Counted from the stretch's first letter, positions 15,775-26,192 are shown. The stretch is DNA of 64,000 bases from Prosthecodimorpha hirschii (GCF_001305515.1 NZ_LJYW01000001.1:3768960-3832959), one strand, 5' to 3'. Translations and numbers: made by a program. The notes: generated by a model not told the origin, from the sequence alone.

Positions 15775-17085
15775 ATGCCCATATCGGCACAGGGTGAGGC
15801 CGCGTCTGCGCGCGTCAGCGACGGATTCCGTTGGACCCAACTCGTCATCGGCGTGGTCTGCATGACCATGATCGCCAACCTTCAATACGGTTGGACCTTT
15901 TTCGTACCCGACATCCAGAAGCAGTTCGGCTGGAACCGCGACGCGATCCAGTGGGCCTTCACCCTGTTCGTCCTGTTCGAGACCTGGCTCGTGCCGGTCG
16001 AGGGCTGGTTCGTCGACAAATACGGCCCGCGCGTCGTGGTCGTCTTCGGTGGCGTGCTGTGCGCCGCCGGCTGGGTGATCAATTCCTACGCGACCACGCT
16101 GACCATGTTCTATGTCGGCCAGGTCGTCGCCGGCATCGGCGCGGGCGGCGTCTACGGCACCTGCGTCGGCAACGCCCTGAAATGGTTCCCGGACAAGCGC
16201 GGCCTCGCCGCCGGCATCACGGCCGCCGGTTTCGGCGCCGGCTCCGCACTGACCGTCGCCCCGATCCAGGCGATGATCGCCGACAAGGGCTTCCAGGCCG
16301 CGTTCTTCTCCTTCGGCATCGGCCAGGGCGTCATCGTCGTGATCATGGCGATGTTCCTGCTCTCGCCCAAGACCGGCCAGGTCCCGCCGCCGGTGGTCAA
16401 TGCCGCCGTCGTGCAGACCCGCCGCAACTATTCGCCGGCCGAGGTGCTGCGCCAGCCGATCTTCTGGCTGATGTATTTCATGTTCGTCATCGTCGGCGCC
16501 GGCGGCCTGATGGTCACCGCCAACCTGAAGCCGATCGCCGCCGACCTGCATATCGACAAGACCCCCGTCACCCTGATGGGCGTCACCATGGCGGCCGTGA
16601 CCTTCGCGGCCACCCTCGACCGCATCCTGAACGGCCTGACCCGTCCCTTCTTCGGCTGGGTCTCGGACAAGATCGGGCGCGAGAACACCATGTTCATCGC
16701 CTTCGGCATGGAAGGCATCGGCATCTATCTGCTCTATCTCTGGGGCCACGATCCGGTCTGGTTCGTGCTCCTGTCGGGCTTCGTGTTCTTCGCCTGGGGC
16801 GAGATCTACTCGCTGTTCCCGTCGACCTGCACGGATACCTTCGGGTCGAAATTCGCCGCCACCAATGCCGGCCTGCTCTACACCGCCAAGGGCACGGCCG
16901 CGCTTCTGGTGCCTTTCGCCAACGCGATGCAGCAGAGCCATGGCACCTGGGATGCGGTCTTCCTGATCGCCGCGGGCGCCAACATCCTCGCCTCGCTGCT
17001 CGCCATCGCCGTGCTGAAGCCCTGGCGGGCGGGCGTCATCCGGAAAGGCCAGGCCGAGATGGGCCCGGTCGGCGCCGCCGCCTGA
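15775..17085 (+). CDS. Oxalate:formate antiporter family MFS transporter (OxlT-like)
   Basis: 436 residues with twelve predicted membrane helices. Aligned by eye with Oxalobacter OxlT, both substrate-binding charges are kept: Arg290 in NGLTRPFFGWVSDKIGR (OxlT Arg272) and Lys372 in LYTAKGTAA (OxlT Lys355). WFPDKRGLAAGITAAGFG and the SLFPS motif are also family signatures. It should exchange oxalate for formate across the inner membrane, supplying the cytoplasmic transferase and decarboxylase. The ATG has GAGG eight bases upstream. A dyad operator precedes the gene and an intrinsic terminator follows. Another anion of the OFA family (for example glyoxylate) cannot be excluded. Confidence 0.88.
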   Translation: MPISAQGEAASARVSDGFRWTQLVIGVVCMTMIANLQYGWTFFVPDIQKQFGWNRDAIQWAFTLFVLFETWLVPVEGWFVDKYGPRVVVVFGGVLCAAGWVINSYATTLTMFYVGQVVAGIGAGGVYGTCVGNALKWFPDKRGLAAGITAAGFGAGSALTVAPIQAMIADKGFQAAFFSFGIGQGVIVVIMAMFLLSPKTGQVPPPVVNAAVVQTRRNYSPAEVLRQPIFWLMYFMFVIVGAGGLMVTANLKPIAADLHIDKTPVTLMGVTMAAVTFAATLDRILNGLTRPFFGWVSDKIGRENTMFIAFGMEGIGIYLLYLWGHDPVWFVLLSGFVFFAWGEIYSLFPSTCTDTFGSKFAATNAGLLYTAKGTAALLVPFANAMQQSHGTWDAVFLIAAGANILASLLAIAVLKPWRAGVIRKGQAEMGPVGAAA

Positions 17086-17110
17086 TCGCCTCCACGGTGT
17101 GAAAATCCCG

Positions 17111-17142
17111 AAAGCCCGTCGTCCCCGGACGGCGGGCTTTTC
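17111..17142 (+). terminator. Intrinsic terminator of the OxlT-like gene
   Basis: A near-perfect stem of about 14 bp (AAAGCCCG paired with CGGGCTTT, continued by CGTCC with GGACG) ending in TTTT, 26 bases after the stop codon. Confidence 0.9.
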
Positions 17143-17408
17143 TGTCCCGGCGCCGTCGGCCCGACGCCAGCGCCCGCCACCCAGCGCACCGCCGCCCCTG
17201 TCCACCGCCCGGACATGGCGCGGCCGACCTGCGCGCCCCCCGAAGCCATGAGAAATCCTGATGGCCGTCGGCCGCGGTCCGAGATCGCGGTCGCGACCGC
17301 GTGCGTCTTCGCCGGCGAGGCGATCGCCTCGAATTTGCGACGACTTGCCGCGGTGCAGCATCGAAAGTGCGACAAGTCGGCGCTTCCGGGCTTGACTTTC
17401 GTCGCATC

Positions 17409-17425
17409 TGGCATGCCAAATGCCA
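17409..17425 (+). promoter_or_regulatory. Putative GntR operator upstream of the ADP-forming ligase gene
   Basis: TGGCAT-GCCAA-ATGCCA, exact match to the dyad and one base different from the two copies at 15021 and 15130. It ends 106 bases before the ATG at 17532. Confidence 0.75.
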
Positions 17426-17531
17426 ATCGATCACAAGCAAGAGCCCGAAGCGGGACCGCATCCCGAACTTCGGCGGATCGCTCGACCCATAGCGCCGAGT
17501 CATGCCTCGGCCGCCTCGAGGGAGGAACATC

Positions 17532-19682
17532 ATGAACATGCAGCCGAAACTGTCCGACGCGCAGAACGCGACCGTCCGCGCCGTGCTCGACCAGGTGAAG
17601 GCCTCCGGCCGCACCGCGCTGACGGCGCCGGAAGGCAAGATCGTCTGCGACGCCTACGGCATCGCGGTGCCGCAGGAAGGCGTCGCCACCTCGGCCGACG
17701 AGGCCGTGGCGCTGGCGACCCGGATGGGCCTGCCGGTCGTCCTGAAGATCGTCTCGCCCGACATCCTGCATAAGACCGAGGCCGGCGGCGTGCTGGTCGG
17801 CGTCAAGTCGGCCGACGAGGTCCGCGCCGGCTACGACAAGATTCTCGCCAACGCCAAGGCCTACAAGGCCGACGCCCGCATCGACGGCGTCCAGGTCCAG
17901 CAGATGCTGACCGGCGGCACCGAGGTGATCATCGGCTCGATCACCGACGGCTCCTTCGGCAAGCTGGTCGCCTTCGGCCTCGGCGGCGTGCTGGTCGAGG
18001 TCCTCAAGGACATCACCTTCCGCCTGGCGCCGGCCACCAAGGCCGATGCCCTGTCCATGCTCGACGGCATCCAGGCGGCCGAGATGCTGCACGGCGTGCG
18101 CGGCGGCGACCCGGTCGACCGCGAGGCGCTGTCCGACATGATCGTGCGCGTGTCGCAGCTGGTCACCGACTTCCCCGAGATCGTCGAACTCGACCTCAAC
18201 CCGGTCTTCGCGACCAAGTCCGGCGCCATCGCGGCCGACGTGCGCATCGTGGTCGACTTCGATCCGGCCCCGGCGCGGCATCGTCCGAGCCAGGACGAGA
18301 TCGTCACCTCGATGAACCGGATCATGAAGCCGGCGGCCGTGGCGGTGATCGGCGCCTCCTCGGAGGACGGCAAGATCGGCAACTCCGTGATGAAGAACCT
18401 CATCAACGGCGGCTACAAGGGCCAGATCTACCCGATCCATCCGAAAGCCGACGAGATCCTCGGCTACAAGGCCTACCGGTCGGTCAAGGACGTGCCGGGC
18501 GTCATCGATGCCGCCGTCTTCGCCATTCCGGCCAAGTTCGTCGCCGCCGCCCTGATCGAATGCGGCGAGAAGGCCATTCCGGGCGCCGTGCTGATCCCGT
18601 CGGGCTTTGCCGAGACCGGCAACGAGGAAGGCCAGCGCGAGATCCAGGAGATCGGGCGCAAGTACAATATCCGCCTGATGGGGCCGAACATCTACGGCTT
18701 CTATTATACGCCGGCCAATCTCTGCGCGACCTTCTGCACCGCCTATGACGTGAAGGGCTCCGCCGCCCTGTCGTCCCAGTCGGGCGGCATCGGCATGGCG
18801 ATCATCGGCTTCTCGCGCTCGGCCAAGATGGGCGTCTCGGCGATCGTCGGCCTCGGCAACAAGTCGGATCTCGACGAGGACGATCTGCTGACCTTCTTCG
18901 AGCAGGACGACAACACCAAGATCATCGCGCAGCATTGCGAGGATCTGAAGGACGGCCGCTCCTTCGCGGAGGTCGCGCGCCGCGTCTCCAAGAAGAAGCC
19001 GGTCGTGGTGCTCAAGGCCGGCCGCACCTCGGCGGGCGCGAAGGCCGCCTCGTCGCATACCGGTGCGCTCGCCGGCAACGACAAGATCTACGAGGACGTC
19101 TTCAAGCAGGTCGGCGTCATTCGCGCCCGCTCGCTGCGCCAGCTGCTCGAATTCGCCCGCGGCGTGCCGGTCATGCCGACGCCCAAGGGCGAGAACGTGG
19201 TCATCATCACCGGTGCCGGCGGCTCGGGCGTGCTGCTCTCCGACGCCTGCGTCGACAACGGCTTGCAGCTCATGTCGATGCCGGACGACCTGGATGCCGC
19301 CTTCCGCAAGTTCATCCCGCCCTTCGGTGCGGCCGGCAACCCGGTCGACATCACCGGCGGCGAGCCGCCGACCACCTACAAGAACACCATCAAGCTCGGC
19401 CTGCAGGACGACCGGATCCACGCGATCATCCTGGGCTACTGGCACACGATCATCACCCCGCCGATGGTCTTCGCCAAGCTGGTCGTCGAGGTGAAGGAGG
19501 AGATGAAGGCGCTCGGCATCGAGAAGCCGATCGTCGCCTCGCTCGCCGGCGACGTGCAGGTCGAGGAGGCCGCCGAATATCTCTACGCCCACGGCGTGCC
19601 GGCCTATGCCTACTCGACCGAACTGCCGGTCGAGGTGCTGGGCGCCAAGTACAAGTGGGCCCGCGGCGCCGGCCTGCTCTGA
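17532..19682 (+). CDS. ADP-forming acyl-CoA ligase (acetate-CoA ligase family), beta-alpha fusion
   Basis: 716 residues from an ATG with GGAGG six bases upstream. Domain order: ATP-grasp (about 20-245), then the CoA-binding Rossmann domain from about 265 (KPAAVAVIGASSEDGKIG), then the ligase domains with the phosphohistidine His509 in SSHTGALAGND. The beta part precedes the alpha part, the reverse of the order in single-chain acetate-CoA ligases of the Giardia type. The enzyme forms or cleaves an acyl-CoA with ATP/ADP. The substrate is unknown; in this regulon formate, oxalate, glycolate or acetate are candidates. Preceded by a dyad operator. Confidence 0.85.
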   Translation: MNMQPKLSDAQNATVRAVLDQVKASGRTALTAPEGKIVCDAYGIAVPQEGVATSADEAVALATRMGLPVVLKIVSPDILHKTEAGGVLVGVKSADEVRAGYDKILANAKAYKADARIDGVQVQQMLTGGTEVIIGSITDGSFGKLVAFGLGGVLVEVLKDITFRLAPATKADALSMLDGIQAAEMLHGVRGGDPVDREALSDMIVRVSQLVTDFPEIVELDLNPVFATKSGAIAADVRIVVDFDPAPARHRPSQDEIVTSMNRIMKPAAVAVIGASSEDGKIGNSVMKNLINGGYKGQIYPIHPKADEILGYKAYRSVKDVPGVIDAAVFAIPAKFVAAALIECGEKAIPGAVLIPSGFAETGNEEGQREIQEIGRKYNIRLMGPNIYGFYYTPANLCATFCTAYDVKGSAALSSQSGGIGMAIIGFSRSAKMGVSAIVGLGNKSDLDEDDLLTFFEQDDNTKIIAQHCEDLKDGRSFAEVARRVSKKKPVVVLKAGRTSAGAKAASSHTGALAGNDKIYEDVFKQVGVIRARSLRQLLEFARGVPVMPTPKGENVVIITGAGGSGVLLSDACVDNGLQLMSMPDDLDAAFRKFIPPFGAAGNPVDITGGEPPTTYKNTIKLGLQDDRIHAIILGYWHTIITPPMVFAKLVVEVKEEMKALGIEKPIVASLAGDVQVEEAAEYLYAHGVPAYAYSTELPVEVLGAKYKWARGAGLL

Positions 19683-19690
19683 ACGAAAGC

Positions 19691-19719
19691 GGGGCGCCTC
19701 CGTTTCGGGGCGCCCCGTT
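19691..19719 (+). terminator. Possible terminator hairpin after the ligase gene
   Basis: A GC-rich stem CGGGGCGCC / GGCGCCCCG, about 10-base loop, followed only by TTCC. The weak T-run makes intrinsic termination uncertain. It also lies just beyond the 3' end of the convergent small gene. Confidence 0.4.
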
Positions 19720-19750
19720 CCGACCGGCCGCGGTGAGGCGGCGGGGCGGC

Positions 19751-19927
19751 TCAGTCGCCGCAGCTGCCGCCGTCGCCGCTGCCGCAGTCACCACCCCCGC
19801 CGTCGCCGAGATCGCCGCCGCCCCAGCCGTCGCTCCAGACGCCCGAGCCGGTGCCGACACCGTTCCACAGCGCGACGGCCACGGCGACGAGCGCCAGAAA
19901 GATCAGGAAGTCGGTCGAGAGCGTCAC
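19751..19927 (-). CDS. Small membrane protein with Gly/Asp/Cys-rich tail
   Basis: 58 residues starting at a GTG that overlaps the stop of the upstream gene (GTGA). One membrane helix ([19 protein letters not shown]) is followed by a tail of Gly, Asp, Ser and Cys ending GDCGSGDGGSCGD. Similar GGDGGxxCGGGD-type tails are common at the ends of small bacterial membrane proteins of unknown function. It forms a two-gene unit with the next gene and seems unrelated to the oxalate genes around it. Function unknown. Confidence 0.6.
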   Translation of the reverse strand: MTLSTDFLIFLALVAVAVALWNGVGTGSGVWSDGWGGGDLGDGGGGDCGSGDGGSCGD

Positions 19928-20466
19928 GGCGAGGTCACTCCACGCCGGCCGAAGCCGCGGGTTGCAGGTTCGGGCATCGGGGCGCTCGAAGAGGCGGGCC
20001 GCGGCTGCCACGTCTCGGTCTCGGGCGCCGGCGCGGTCTCGGAACGGAACCAGCCGTAGCGGACGGACGCCCAGCCGAGGCCGAAGAGGATCAGCGCGAG
20101 GTCCAGGCCGAGCTGGAGATAGAGGATCCGCAGCCTGGCCGGCAGCGTCGTCACCGCGAGATCGGGTGCGACCAGGCCGGCCTCGCCGCGCGAGCGCCAC
20201 ATCTGCTGCGGCCGGGCGCCCTCGTGCGGCACATACATCTGATAGGTCTCGATCTCTCCGCCGGCGACCGGGCGGTAGGAGACGGTGCAATCCAGCTTCT
20301 GCGTCGAGCGCCGGCCGGCCCGGCACGCGGTGTCGACGATGACCAGGTCTTCGGCCGCGACCCAGCCGCCGCGCGCCGTCCAGATGCGCAGCGTGTTCCA
20401 TTGGACCACGAAGCCGAAGCCCACCACCACCGTGAGCGCCAGAAGGAACTTGTGAAAAGGGGCCAT
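19924..20466 (-). CDS. Membrane protein of unknown function (two helices, periplasmic loop)
   Basis: 180 residues. There are two hydrophobic segments: FLLALTVVVGFGFVVQW at the N-terminus and LYLQLGLDLALILFGLGWA at about 115-135. Between them is a soluble domain with two Cys, DTACRAGRR and DCTVSY, possibly disulfide-linked in the periplasm. The general layout resembles DUF3592-type proteins but I do not recognise the family with confidence. It overlaps the small Cys-tail gene by four bases, and both point against the flanking CoA ligase genes. Confidence 0.65.
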   Translation of the reverse strand: MAPFHKFLLALTVVVGFGFVVQWNTLRIWTARGGWVAAEDLVIVDTACRAGRRSTQKLDCTVSYRPVAGGEIETYQMYVPHEGARPQQMWRSRGEAGLVAPDLAVTTLPARLRILYLQLGLDLALILFGLGWASVRYGWFRSETAPAPETETWQPRPASSSAPMPEPATRGFGRRGVTSP

Positions 20467-20607
20467 CGAAACCTCGTCGCGGCGCCATCCTGACGCGCGA
20501 GGATTTCAGCTTCGATGAAGATCCGACCCCCGGCACGCGCATCGTGCCGGCGTGGTTGACCGAAGGATAATGCCGGTCCGTCGGGTCCGGCAGGGAGGAC
20601 CGCAACG

Positions 20608-21839
20608 ATGAACATCCACGAATACCAGGCCAAGGCGGTGCTGAAGGACTTCGGCGTGCCGGTGCCGACCGGCTATCCGGTGCTTGCGGCCGGGGAGGCC
20701 GGTTCGGCCGCGGCGCAACTGGGCGGCCCGATCTGGGTCGTGAAGGCGCAGATCCATGCCGGCGGCCGCGGCAAGGGCAGCTTCAAGGAAGCCGCCGCGG
20801 GCGAGAAGGGCGGCGTCCGGCTGGCCAAATCGGCCGCCGAGGCGGAGGCCTTCGTGCACCAGATGCTCGGCAACACGCTGGTCACCGTGCAGACCGGCCC
20901 GGCCGGCAAGCAGGTCAACCGGCTCTATATCGAGGAGGGCTCCGCGATCGAGAAGGAGTTCTACCTTTCCATGCTGGTCGATCGCGCCACCGCGCGCGTC
21001 GCCTTCGTGGTCTCGACCGAAGGCGGCATGAATATCGAGGATGTCGCCCACGACACGCCGGAGAAGATCGTGACCTTCTCGGTCGATCCGGCGACCGGCA
21101 TCCTGCCCCAGCACGGCCGGCGCGTCGCGGATGCGCTGAAACTCTCCGGCGATCTCGCCAAGCAGGCCGAGCGCCTGGTGGCCAGGCTCTATGCGGCCTT
21201 TGTCGCCAAGGACATGAGCATGCTGGAGATCAACCCGCTGATCGTCACCAAGGACGGCCAGCTGCGCTGCCTCGATGCCAAGATCGCCTTCGACGGCAAT
21301 GCGATCTACCGCCATCCCGACATCGCCGCGCTGCGCGACGAGACCGAGGAGGACGCCAAGGAGATCGAGGCCTCCAAATACGATCTCAACTACATCACCC
21401 TCGACGGCACCATCGGCTGCATGGTCAACGGCGCCGGCCTCGCCATGGCGACCATGGACATCATCAAGCTCTACGGCGCCGCGCCGGCGAACTTCCTCGA
21501 CGTGGGCGGCGGCGCGACCAAGGAGAAGGTGACGGCGGCGTTCAAGATCATCACCGCCGATCCGGCCGTGAAGGGCATCCTGGTCAACATCTTCGGCGGC
21601 ATCATGCGCTGCGACGTGATCGCGGAGGGCGTGATCGCGGCGGTGCGCGATGTCGGCCTTGCCGTGCCGCTGGTGGTGCGCCTCGAAGGCACCAATGTCG
21701 ATCTCGGCAAGACGATCATCCGCGAGTCCGGCCTCAACGTGATCCCGGCCGACGATCTCGACGACGCCGCGCAGAAGATCGTTGCCGCGGTTGGCGGCAC
21801 GGCCGCCAGCGGTGCAGCCGCCAGCCAGGGAGCCCACTG

Positions 21840-21840
<1 letters not shown>
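20608..21840 (+). CDS. sucC: Succinyl-CoA synthetase beta subunit (possible malate thiokinase large subunit by context)
   Basis: 410 residues, ribosome site GGGAGG. An N-terminal ATP-grasp domain starting [20 protein letters not shown] with the nucleotide-binding stretch [14 protein letters not shown], and a C-terminal flavodoxin-like CoA ligase domain with [28 protein letters not shown] and [11 protein letters not shown]. The sequence is SucC-like (for example [15 protein letters not shown]), not MtkA-like. With SucD it interconverts succinate and succinyl-CoA with ATP. In rhizobia sucCD usually sits in the mdh-sucCD-sucAB operon; here it stands alone next to ppc, the order of serine-cycle mtkA-mtkB-ppc, so a role with malate is conceivable but unproven. 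Confidence 0.9.
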
Positions 21841-22742
<902 letters not shown>

Positions 22743-22856
22743 CGAACCCGGCCCGGGGCGCCGATTTCGGTCGCGCCCCGGCCGCCATGACTTGAATCGG
22801 GGAGTGGCATTCCTTCCGATGCCCATTCAACATGACGCACCCATTTTAGGCAGATC

Positions 22857-22872
22857 TTGCAACAATGCATGA
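22857..22872 (+). promoter_or_regulatory. TTGCA-type element upstream of ppc
   Basis: TTGCAACAATGCATGA resembles TTGCAAAAATGCATAG at 15085-15100 upstream of the ThDP enzyme gene (12 of 16 bases). It lies about 85 bases before the ppc ATG. Only suggestive. Confidence 0.3.
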
Positions 22873-22957
22873 TGACGGCATGTCGGCTTCCCGGTACCAC
22901 CTTTGAAGGATACGGGATGCGCGGGGCCGGCGCCTCGCCTCATGGATGGAGGACGAC

Positions 22958-25819
22958 ATGAATCGGCCCCTCGGGAAGACCGCCGAAATCGGCGCCACCT
23001 CCGCTCCGAGCCTCGTGGAATTCTGCCGCAAGCGGCTCGAGGAATGCCGCTCGCGCGTGCGCAACGAGCCGAAGTACAATCCGGTCAGCCAGCTCGCCTT
23101 CGAGCTGTCGCGCCAGCTTGAATCCGGCGATATCGGCCGCAAGGACCTGTTCGCGCTGGCCGACGATCTGTGCCGGGAGAGCCTGACCGCGCGGGCCGAG
23201 CGGCTCGCCGCCCATGTCGGGCCGGTCGATCTGGTCGAGAACCGCACACGCCTGAAGGCCGCGATCCTGCGCCTGATCGGCGACGGCCCGGTCACCCCCG
23301 AGGCGCTCAACCGGCTGGCGCGCCGCACCCTCGGCATCGTCTTCACGGCGCATCCGACCTTTCTTCTGTCGACGCCGCTGCGCAAGACCCTGGCGGCGAT
23401 CGCCTCGGGCGAGGCGGAAACCGTGCCGGCCGGCCTGATCGGCCCGGACAAGCGCATCACGCTGACCGACGAGCACGAGGCCGCGATGGCGGCGCTCGAC
23501 CGCGCCAAGACGGCGCTGAACGAATTCGCCGGCGCCTCGATCGAAATCCTGCGCGAGCGCGGCCATGCCGGCTGGCGCCACGCCCGGATCGGCTATGTCG
23601 GGCTCGGCACCTGGGTCGGCTACGATCTCGACGGCCGCACCGACATCCGCTGGGTCGATTCCTTCCGCTTCCGGCTGATCGAGAAGATCCGCCAGATCGG
23701 ACGCTACGAGCAGGAACTGATCCGCATCGCGGAGCTGAGTCAGGGCGAGCCACAGGTCGCCGACGACCTGGAGGCGCTGGCCTCGCGCCTGTCCTGGACG
23801 CGGGCGGCGACCGAACGGGCGCTGGCCGGCTTCTCGGCCGACAAGCTCGATCCGGCCGCGGTCGCGGCGGCGGCCAACAGCATGACCGGCGACCACCCCA
23901 ACAAGGCGGTCCGGATCGCCCCCTTCGTGAAGGACCTGCAGCGCATCGCTGACCGCGCCTCCGACGACACCGCGGTGCGCCTGGTGGCCCTCCTCAGCGA
24001 GATGGAATCGCTCTCCTTCGGCGTCGGCGAGGTGCATCTGCGCATCAACGCCACGCAGTTGCACAACGCGCTGCGCCATCATCTGCATCTCGACTCGGAC
24101 GACCATTTCAACGGCCGCTCGATGATCGAACGGCTCGGCGCGCTGATGCGCGATTCCAAGCCGCTGGCGATCAATTTCGGCTCGATCGACATCGAGACCA
24201 AGACGGCGATGCGGCAGTTCCTGCTCGCCGCGCAGATCCTGAAGCATATCGATGCGGATTCCACCATCCGCTTCCTGATCGCCGAATGCGAGACGCCGGC
24301 GACCGTGCTGTGCGCCTCCTACTTCGCCCGTCTGTTCAACATCGCCGACAAGCTCGACGTCTCGCCGCTGTTCGAGACCCCGAAGGCGCTCGAGGGCGCG
24401 GCGCGCTTCTTCGACGTGATGTTCGAGAACGAGCAGTATCGAGAGCAGGTGCGACGGCGCGGCCGGCTGGCGATCCAGACCGGCTTCTCGGATGCCGGCC
24501 GCTTCATGGGCCAGATCACCGCCGTGCTGGCGATCGAGCGGGTGCACGGCCATCTGGCGCGCGCGGTCGAGCGGCACGGGCTGCAGGATGTCGAGGTTCT
24601 GGTCTTCGACACCCATGGCGAAAGCGCCGGCCGCGGCGCCCATCCGGCCGGGTTCGAGGACCGCGCCTACTATGTCATGAGCCCCTGGGCGCGGCGCCAG
24701 TTCGCCGATCGGGGCCTCAGGCTCTACCACGAGGTCTCGTTCCAGGGCGGCGACGGCTACACGCATTTCCAGACGCCGGAACTGTCGCTGGCGACGATCA
24801 CCCGTCTGGTCGAGGCCGACGCCTATTGGGTCGACCGGGCCGACAAGGACCTGCTCTACGCCCACACCAATTTCTCGCTCGATTTCTTCCGCCGGCTGGC
24901 CGCCTACCACGACACCATGCTGGAGGATCGCTCCTACCACCGGGCGCTCGGCTCCTTCGCGCAGGGGCTCCTGAACGAGACCGGCTCGCGCAAGTCGCGC
25001 CGCCAGTTCGACGTTTCCGGCGGCGAGGTGCATCAGATCCGGCGCATCCGCGCGATTCCGCACAATGCGATGCTGCAGCAGCTCGGCTATCCGGTGAATG
25101 TGGTCGCCGGCTTCGGCACCGCCGTGAAGGGCGACGAGGACCGCTTCGCCGAGACCTACGCCTCCTCCGACCGGCTGCGCCGGCTGACCGGGCTGGTCGT
25201 CCACGTGAAGCGGCTCGCCTCGATCAAGTGCCTGTCCGCCTTCGCCAATCTGTACGATCCGGCGTTCTGGTCCTCGCGCCCCTATCCGGAGGCCGAGCAG
25301 CATCTGGCGGAGCCCTGCCTCTACATCGCCCAGCTCCTGCAGAACGACGACCGCGAGGTGGCGCTCAACGCGCTCGCCGTCTCGATGCGCCTCGATGCGA
25401 TCCACCTGCATCGGCTGTTCGCCATGGTCGGGCTGAAGGTCGACGACCAGGCGGTCGACGAGCGCGACCGGATCGCGCTGCTGCAGGCCCTCCGTCTGGC
25501 CCTCCTGCAGCACCTGTTCCTGATGGCCGCCCGCGTGCCGCGCTTCTCGACGCGCAACGATGTCAGCCGCGAAGACATCATGGAGCTGGTCTTCAGCCTG
25601 CGCATCCCGGAGGCGATCGCCATGCTGCGCGACACCTATCCGGTCAACGCGACCGATATCGGCAGCTACGCGCTCGACGAGCCGCGCACCTATCCGGAGG
25701 ATCGCGTCTCGCACTATGCCGACATCACCGAGGGCATGATCGACCCGATGGAGGCCGTCTATAAGGTCATCCTGTCGATCGGCACCGCGATCGCGCTCGA
25801 ATTCGGTGCCCATGGCTGA
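22958..25819 (+). CDS. ppc: Phosphoenolpyruvate carboxylase, divergent type
   Basis: 953 residues from the ATG at 22958, which has GGAGG five bases upstream (an ATG at 22946 is the alternative). The catalytic VFTAHPT with His132 is intact, as are FQGGDGYTHFQTPELSL and a RAIPHNAMLQQLGY segment. Two classical features differ: the HGRGGxxGRGGGP loop reads HGESAGRGAHP at 553-563, and the C-terminus lacks the usual NTG ending. This suggests the divergent PEPC class found in some serine-cycle methylotrophs, which may differ in regulation. It makes oxaloacetate from PEP and bicarbonate. It follows sucCD and precedes the GntR regulator. Confidence 0.85.
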   Translation: MNRPLGKTAEIGATSAPSLVEFCRKRLEECRSRVRNEPKYNPVSQLAFELSRQLESGDIGRKDLFALADDLCRESLTARAERLAAHVGPVDLVENRTRLKAAILRLIGDGPVTPEALNRLARRTLGIVFTAHPTFLLSTPLRKTLAAIASGEAETVPAGLIGPDKRITLTDEHEAAMAALDRAKTALNEFAGASIEILRERGHAGWRHARIGYVGLGTWVGYDLDGRTDIRWVDSFRFRLIEKIRQIGRYEQELIRIAELSQGEPQVADDLEALASRLSWTRAATERALAGFSADKLDPAAVAAAANSMTGDHPNKAVRIAPFVKDLQRIADRASDDTAVRLVALLSEMESLSFGVGEVHLRINATQLHNALRHHLHLDSDDHFNGRSMIERLGALMRDSKPLAINFGSIDIETKTAMRQFLLAAQILKHIDADSTIRFLIAECETPATVLCASYFARLFNIADKLDVSPLFETPKALEGAARFFDVMFENEQYREQVRRRGRLAIQTGFSDAGRFMGQITAVLAIERVHGHLARAVERHGLQDVEVLVFDTHGESAGRGAHPAGFEDRAYYVMSPWARRQFADRGLRLYHEVSFQGGDGYTHFQTPELSLATITRLVEADAYWVDRADKDLLYAHTNFSLDFFRRLAAYHDTMLEDRSYHRALGSFAQGLLNETGSRKSRRQFDVSGGEVHQIRRIRAIPHNAMLQQLGYPVNVVAGFGTAVKGDEDRFAETYASSDRLRRLTGLVVHVKRLASIKCLSAFANLYDPAFWSSRPYPEAEQHLAEPCLYIAQLLQNDDREVALNALAVSMRLDAIHLHRLFAMVGLKVDDQAVDERDRIALLQALRLALLQHLFLMAARVPRFSTRNDVSREDIMELVFSLRIPEAIAMLRDTYPVNATDIGSYALDEPRTYPEDRVSHYADITEGMIDPMEAVYKVILSIGTAIALEFGAHG

Positions 25820-26192
25820 GCCGGACGCGGCCGCGACCAAGGATCCCGGCGGAATGGCGCGGCGTCCGCTCGACAGCGCGGCGGCCATCGGTTACGTTTG
25901 AATCTGGGATGCCAGGAGCTGCCGCGCGCGGTGGCTCCGGCCGCCGTGCCGTCCGACGGATCGCTCCGCCGGACGGGTTCCGGCCGACCCCGATGCCGCA
26001 ACGCCGGCATCCGGAGTGCGTGGTCACTACGATCTGACATGGGGCCGGCGCCCGTGCCAGAATTGGGTTCGTGGTGAGACCTGTCGTCGGGTGCCGTCGC
26101 TCGCCCGCCGGCGAGCATAAAAGAATGAAGGCGGAGCGCCTCTTTCGTGTCCGATCGGATGCCGGGCGCTCCAGGCTTTTGAGGAAACGCCC
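25820..26192. other. Intergenic region upstream of the GntR regulator gene
   Basis: 373 bases. A degenerate half-operator TGGGATGCCA lies at 25905-25914, but the partner half-site is missing. No terminator for ppc and no other gene is evident. Confidence 0.45.

Larger units (their letters stand above)
17086..17531. other. Intergenic region upstream of the ADP-forming ligase gene
   Basis: 446 bases. It begins with the transporter's terminator and ends with the ligase promoter region, which includes the dyad operator at 17409. Positions 17145-17400 hold nothing I could recognise; the frames there are antisense or low complexity. Confidence 0.5.

Noticed and set aside
22805..22824. Possible regulon site before ppc: TGGCAT and ATGCCC
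   Set aside because: Half-sites are separated by 8 bases rather than 5 and one base mismatches, so it is not counted with the six sites.
22940..25888. Very long open frame antisense to ppc (and similar ones antisense to the ligase, TRAP/ispG, purH and gspD genes)
   Set aside because: High GC content leaves long stop-free antisense frames; their composition (Arg, Asp, His, Gly rich) has no domain match, while the sense frames have clear motifs.
25905..25914. Possible autoregulatory operator before the GntR gene: TGGGATGCCA
   Set aside because: Only the core decamer is similar; the second half-site at the correct spacing is absent.
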